The position numbers and the translations under genes were made by a program. The notes under the pieces were generated by a model. That model was given only the letters and a program-made list of their open reading frames with translations. It did not search any database and had not been told where the DNA came from. A stretch of 64,000 nt of DNA from Dehalococcoidales bacterium (GTDB taxonomy: Bacteria; Chloroflexota; Dehalococcoidia; Dehalococcoidales; UBA2162). Shown here piece after piece: positions 61,912-64,000 of this stretch; the first letter of the stretch is position 1; each line of letters begins with the position of its first letter. The stretch is taken from NCBI GenBank assembly GCA_016932435.1, contig JAFGCW010000066.1:79690-143689 (forward strand), read 5' to 3'.

Positions 61912-63231
61912 ATGAAAAATGATAACAAGGATTTTGAAGAAAAGAGCCAGGAAATTGTAGAAGAGACTACCAGCTTAGTGCAAGTCGAAGATATGACGGT
62001 TGATGAAATCCAGCTGACAGAGCAACTCTATTACAGCGCAGGACTGGATCCAATAGTCGATGCCGGAATAAAGGACTATGACAAGAAGATTGAACAGGAA
62101 AACAAGTTAATCAACAAGGTCTTCGGCACCAGGGGAAGTGATGTGAGGGGATATGGCGAATCGGTTGCCAGGAGAGTTTCGTATGCTATTTATAACCTGT
62201 TAAATTCACAATATGGCGGTAAAGTAGGGAATATGAAGTCATACATAATGAGCCTGGAAGAGGAGCGCGATCACGCCAACAGACGGTATGACGATCTTAT
62301 GGGAAGAGTAATCGGAATACTCAGTGATGAATATAAAGATCTCAGGACTGATTCCAAGGAATTCATTGAAAGACTCACTACAACACTGGGAGATGATCTC
62401 AAGGATGCCAAGATAGACCAGAAAGCGCTGGCAGAACGATTAGCTGATATCGATGGACTAAGAGCACAAATCATTACTCTCGGCAATGAAAAGGAACAGT
62501 TAAAGGAAAAACATGAGTCACAAATTTCCGAGCTGAAAAACGAGCACAGGGAAGAAATAAGAAATCTTGAAGCGCAGATAGATTCTTCGAATAAAGAACA
62601 GGTAACGTTGAATGAAAAACACGAGTCGCAAACAGCTGAGTTAAAAAACGCGCATAGGGACGAGGTAAGAAATCTTGAAGCGCAGATAGATTCCCTGAAC
62701 AAAGAGCAGGTAAAGCTGAATGACAAGCATGAGTCGCAGATAGATTCCCTGAATAAAGAACAAATAAAGTTGAATGAAAAGCACGAGTCACAGATAGCTG
62801 AGCTAAAAAGCGAACATAAGGAAGAAATCGGAAATCTCAAATCACAGATAGAAACCCTCAATAAGGAAACGATACGCTTGAATGAAGAACATCAGGCACA
62901 GGTAGCCGACCTGAATTTGAAAATAGAAGGACTGGAATCAGAAAAAAATACGTTGACGAATGACCTTACAGAATTGAGAAAAGACTATAACGAACTCAAA
63001 ACTGCACTAGCAACCTTAGCTGAAACAGTTCCTGATGAAGAAACAGGAAAGAAACAGAGTGAGGATCTGTATAGTTTTATTCTCAAAGATTCCAAAGTGC
63101 CGTCGACTGTGCTAAAGGGTGTCGATCAATTCATTGATTTTAAGAAATACCTGGCAATGGCAGTTGAGAATGGCGTGAAAGAAGTCTGCACGCGCCTTGA
63201 GAAAATACTTACTACGACGAGAAGCGAATAA
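61912..63231 (+). CDS. Coiled-coil protein with 36-residue repeats
   Basis: A 439-residue protein. Residues about 1-150 are a mixed acidic domain; from about 195 to 335 it consists of repeats of 36 residues (EKHESQxAELKxEHREE, then xRNLEAQIDSLNKEQVKLN), with one copy cut to 18 residues, half a unit. The last 80 residues form a separate helical domain. The start at 61912 has GGAGGGTGG upstream and an extended -10 box (TAGTATAAT, ending 61875). It is probably a structural or tethering protein; it follows the 39-residue-repeat gene on the same strand. Confidence 0.8.
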   Translation: MKNDNKDFEEKSQEIVEETTSLVQVEDMTVDEIQLTEQLYYSAGLDPIVDAGIKDYDKKIEQENKLINKVFGTRGSDVRGYGESVARRVSYAIYNLLNSQYGGKVGNMKSYIMSLEEERDHANRRYDDLMGRVIGILSDEYKDLRTDSKEFIERLTTTLGDDLKDAKIDQKALAERLADIDGLRAQIITLGNEKEQLKEKHESQISELKNEHREEIRNLEAQIDSSNKEQVTLNEKHESQTAELKNAHRDEVRNLEAQIDSLNKEQVKLNDKHESQIDSLNKEQIKLNEKHESQIAELKSEHKEEIGNLKSQIETLNKETIRLNEEHQAQVADLNLKIEGLESEKNTLTNDLTELRKDYNELKTALATLAETVPDEETGKKQSEDLYSFILKDSKVPSTVLKGVDQFIDFKKYLAMAVENGVKEVCTRLEKILTTTRSE

Positions 63232-63279
63232 TCCCATAAACGGCGCTGGTTTGAGTATCACTTGGACATGAGACAACAA

Positions 63280-63326
63280 CACCCGGACCTAAGGTATTCG
63301 GTTATCGGGGATACCGCAACCGGGTG
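63280..63326 (+). other. Nested hairpin downstream of the coiled-coil gene
   Basis: CACCCGG and CCGGGTG form an outer 7-bp stem that encloses an inner GGTAT/ATACC stem. There is no T-run. It could be a structured RNA element or 3'-end protection. The 63232-63536 gap also holds the REP-type hairpins listed next. Confidence 0.4.
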
Positions 63327-63431
63327 ATGAGCTTGCAAAAGGGCAAGAATCCTGAAGTTGGTAGATGTAAAGGTATAATCAAGCTGATAATCTTTGCTAT
63401 ATAGAACCTCTCCCTTTCAGAAAGAGCCTGT

Positions 63432-63508
63432 CCCGTACATGATACGGGAGAGAATGAGAAGGATTTTGACCCTCAAATCCCCCTTAATCCCCCTTTTTCA
63501 AAGGGGGA
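63432..63508. repeat. REP-type hairpin pair
   Basis: Two hairpins: CCCGTA-CATGA-TACGGG (63432-63448) and TCCCCCTTT-TTC-AAAGGGGGA (63488-63508). The second lies 29 nt beyond the stop of the minus-strand gene at 63537 and may end its transcript. Both belong to common intergenic repeat styles. Confidence 0.5.
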
Positions 63509-63536
63509 GACTGATAATTCAGAGGTTTCTCTGACT

Positions 63537-63734
63537 TTACTTATCGGATGAACCGAGTTTCTCCCGCATGATGCTTTTCTTTTCCAGTCCCTGTTCCTTC
63601 TGGAACGCTTTGGTGTGTTTGCTTATCTTGTCGGCTTTCGTTAAAAGGAAAATCATGCCGCCAAGCAGGATAAGGAAAATACCGACACCTATCGGTGAAC
63701 CCCAGCCCAGAACCAGAAACAAGTCTCCGTCCAT
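63537..63734 (-). CDS. Small single-span membrane protein
   Basis: A 65-residue protein with one hydrophobic helix (IGVGIFLILLGGMIFLLT) after a short outside segment and a basic cytoplasmic tail (KADKISKHTKAFQKEQGLEKK). GGAGGAGGGAG is a strong ribosome site. No family is recognised. Confidence 0.7.
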   Translation of the reverse strand: MDGDLFLVLGWGSPIGVGIFLILLGGMIFLLTKADKISKHTKAFQKEQGLEKKSIMREKLGSSDK

Positions 63735-64000
63735 TTCTCCCTCCTCCTGATAAATAAAAATGTATCCGAATTATATTAACGGGTACAGGGTGTCGTCAAG
63801 GGATATTCAGTTGTTAAGGTGCATCAACAGGCAGCCGGAAGTTTTTTGGGGGGAAAGTATTTTTAGATATGCAAAGCCGATCTCACGACCTGGGGTGTGA
63901 GGTTCCATCGGTCGCCCGGGAACCGATAACGGGGCGTCCCGCCCTTTTTGAAAATGGATTCCCATTGACCTTACCCCGGAATTAGCGCACCTTCGATTAG
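63735..64000. other. Right-edge gap, no gene seen
   Basis: No convincing coding region. Two short dyads are visible, CTCAC/GTGAG at about 63878-63900 and ATCGGT/ACCGAT at about 63908-63928, together with a GC-rich stretch that may be a structured leader for a gene beyond the window. Confidence 0.3.

Overview
The window looks like chromosome of an anaerobic bacterium, most likely a Dehalococcoidia-type Chloroflexota (inference from gene content and style; no rRNA gene is present to prove it). It combines tungsten/molybdenum uptake under a molybdenum-cofactor-type riboswitch, radical-SAM enzymes, a soluble NADH-oxidising HoxEFU/HndABC-like module without a hydrogenase catalytic subunit, a block for anaerobic aromatic (benzoyl-CoA) degradation, and a tungsten aldehyde:ferredoxin-oxidoreductase (AOR) locus. 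Rare starts (TTG, GTG) are common, and several genes appear to be leaderless, with TATAAT- or TACAAT-type boxes 7-10 nt before the ATG.

Layout. 1-1430: left-truncated ModC/WtpC ATPase and its permease, read leftwards behind a promoter, a riboswitch and an intrinsic terminator. 1447-6724: UPF0182 membrane protein, a divergent HTH protein fused to a papain-like domain, and a DinB-like protein. 6858-11102: radical SAM protein plus three NADH-dehydrogenase-like Fe-S/flavin subunits in one operon. 11099-17424: methyltransferase/MarR divergent pair with a 22-bp palindrome, a 38-codon basic microprotein, a PflX-like radical SAM protein, GNAT, a DUF6125-like protein, gltX and an NTF2-like protein. 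17457-21311: TPP riboswitch operon (thiN, thiamine-binding protein, ABC permease, lipoprotein, ATPase). 21526-25045: MFS transporter, APH-like kinase, RluD.

25103-36549 is the aromatic and tungsten region: 6-hydroxycyclohexenecarbonyl-CoA dehydrogenase (had), 6-oxocyclohexenecarbonyl-CoA hydrolase (oah/bamA), TetR regulator, probable dienoyl-CoA hydratase (dch/bamR), and a molybdopterin oxidoreductase. Convergent to these is an operon of zinc ribbon, AOR, polyferredoxin, two MoaD-like proteins, NrfD-like membrane protein and a second polyferredoxin. Together these could carry benzoyl-CoA-pathway carbon flow and move aldehyde or aromatic-derived electrons to the quinone pool.

36764-40484 carries a 650-aa coiled coil built from 25-residue repeats, a second coiled-coil protein and a divergent FtsZ/tubulin-like GTPase, a possible cytoskeletal system. 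40583-45266 is glycolysis and housekeeping (gap, MBL hydrolase, eno, LOG-like, HAD). 45380-52165 is a compact phage structural island (HTH, portal, scaffold, capsid, connector-like, beta-propeller/tail-hub, OB-like spike) with no large terminase or integrase. 52174-60851 holds a two-component pair, rpsU-yqeY, aldo/keto reductase, the AmmeMemoRadiSam genes with a linked unknown gene, a Na+/H+ antiporter and an NTF2-like protein. 61191-63231 encodes two repeat proteins (five 39-residue repeats; a 36-residue-repeat coiled coil). Hairpin repeats of REP type are scattered in the intergenic gaps. No rRNA, tRNA, CRISPR or insertion sequence was seen.
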